DNA of 33,741 bases, taken from NCBI GenBank assembly GCA_029251475.1, contig JAQXDF010000045.1, positions 1 through 33,741 of the forward strand, read 5' to 3'. Below, one piece after another: positions 33,627-33,741 of the stretch (positions within the stretch are counted from its first letter, which is position 1; every line of letters starts with the position of its first letter). A program made the position numbers and the translations under genes. The notes under the pieces are model-generated. The model was not told the origin of the DNA and made no database searches. It was given only the letters and a program-made list of their open reading frames with translations. This DNA is from Rickettsiaceae bacterium (GTDB lineage: Bacteria; Pseudomonadota; Alphaproteobacteria; Rickettsiales; Rickettsiaceae).

Positions 33627-33741
33627 CGTTGTTGCATGGCGGTTGAAAAAGGTAGGTAGTTGCGCTATTAAAGTACGTATGAAAAAATACAGAAAAGAGC
33701 GCAACTGGTCGCAATATAACCAGAACTTAAAGAAAATAGCA
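33627..33741 (+). mobile_element. Left-end fragment of an IS5-like insertion sequence, second copy
   Basis: Starts with GGCGTTGTTGCATGG (33627-33641) and repeats window positions 113-1 in inverted orientation with a single mismatch (GAGCGC here, GAACGC there). The transposase frame opens at 33679. Together the two copies face outward from the window. The sequence before 33627 has no similarity to that beyond 113, which confirms the boundary of the element. Confidence 0.75.
33679..33741 (+). CDS. IS5-like family transposase, N-terminal fragment (cut by window edge)
   Basis: Twenty-one codons from ATG to the window end, MKKYRKERNWSQYNQ then NLKKIA, the same peptide as at the left end. The start lies 52 bases inside the element terminus. 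Only the beginning is present, so nothing can be said of the DDE catalytic site. Confidence 0.65.
   Translation, partial: MKKYRKERNWSQYNQNLKKIA

Overview
The window is an AT-rich, gene-dense piece of a bacterial chromosome that uses the standard code (TGA works as a stop, for example in the RND permease gene). It most resembles an intracellular alphaproteobacterium of the order Rickettsiales. The reasons are a solitary VirB2-type pilin, a membrane-anchored cytochrome c, AmpG and other MFS transporters, an AsmA-like protein, insertion-sequence debris, decaying genes, and a small palindromic/tandem repeat like those scattered in Rickettsiales genomes. The order is inferred from gene content; family and genus cannot be fixed from this window.

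Both ends are the same 113-bp sequence in inverted orientation. Each is the first part of an IS5-like (IS903-type) element whose transposase reads outward and is cut off by the window edge. The window is therefore probably a whole assembly contig that broke in a repeated IS.

Layout. (1) 1-276: IS end, a 19-bp palindrome and six 19-bp tandem repeats. (2) 277-6000, minus strand: cytochrome c, tsaD, a secreted beta-lactamase-fold hydrolase, a membrane-anchored NUDIX-like protein and htpG. The hydrolase and NUDIX genes have near-identical promoters and leaders. (3) 6159-9630: a HIT protein, an MFS transporter co-oriented with an aspartoacylase-like protein that lacks its zinc histidines, and rimM. 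(4) 9713-14728, plus strand: an AsmA-like gene with an in-frame TAG, ampG and a D,D-carboxypeptidase; the last two act in wall recycling and remodelling. (5) 14744-18093: a tandem pair of unrecognised paralogous genes, each with the same 108-bp upstream block. The second copy is frameshifted and carries an internal module duplication. (6) 18127-20513: nadA, a small orphan gene, a phage-type lysozyme and ruvC. (7) 20510-25149: an RND efflux pump (permease and adaptor) whose permease stop overlaps the ruvC start, then virB2. (8) 25284-29153: folC, divergent thrS, and infC with an apparent AUA start codon. (9) 29361-33542: a SulP transporter, lysC, a third likely member of the unrecognised family, and ubiG.

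The most interesting unexplained content is that family: two tandem genes at 14852-18093 and a shorter relative at 32256-32678. All begin M-x-x-NPS, share a W..M(K/R)DA-type module and end in a short basic tail. A type IV secretion pilin gene lies in the same window, so they are candidate secreted effectors, but this is inference only.
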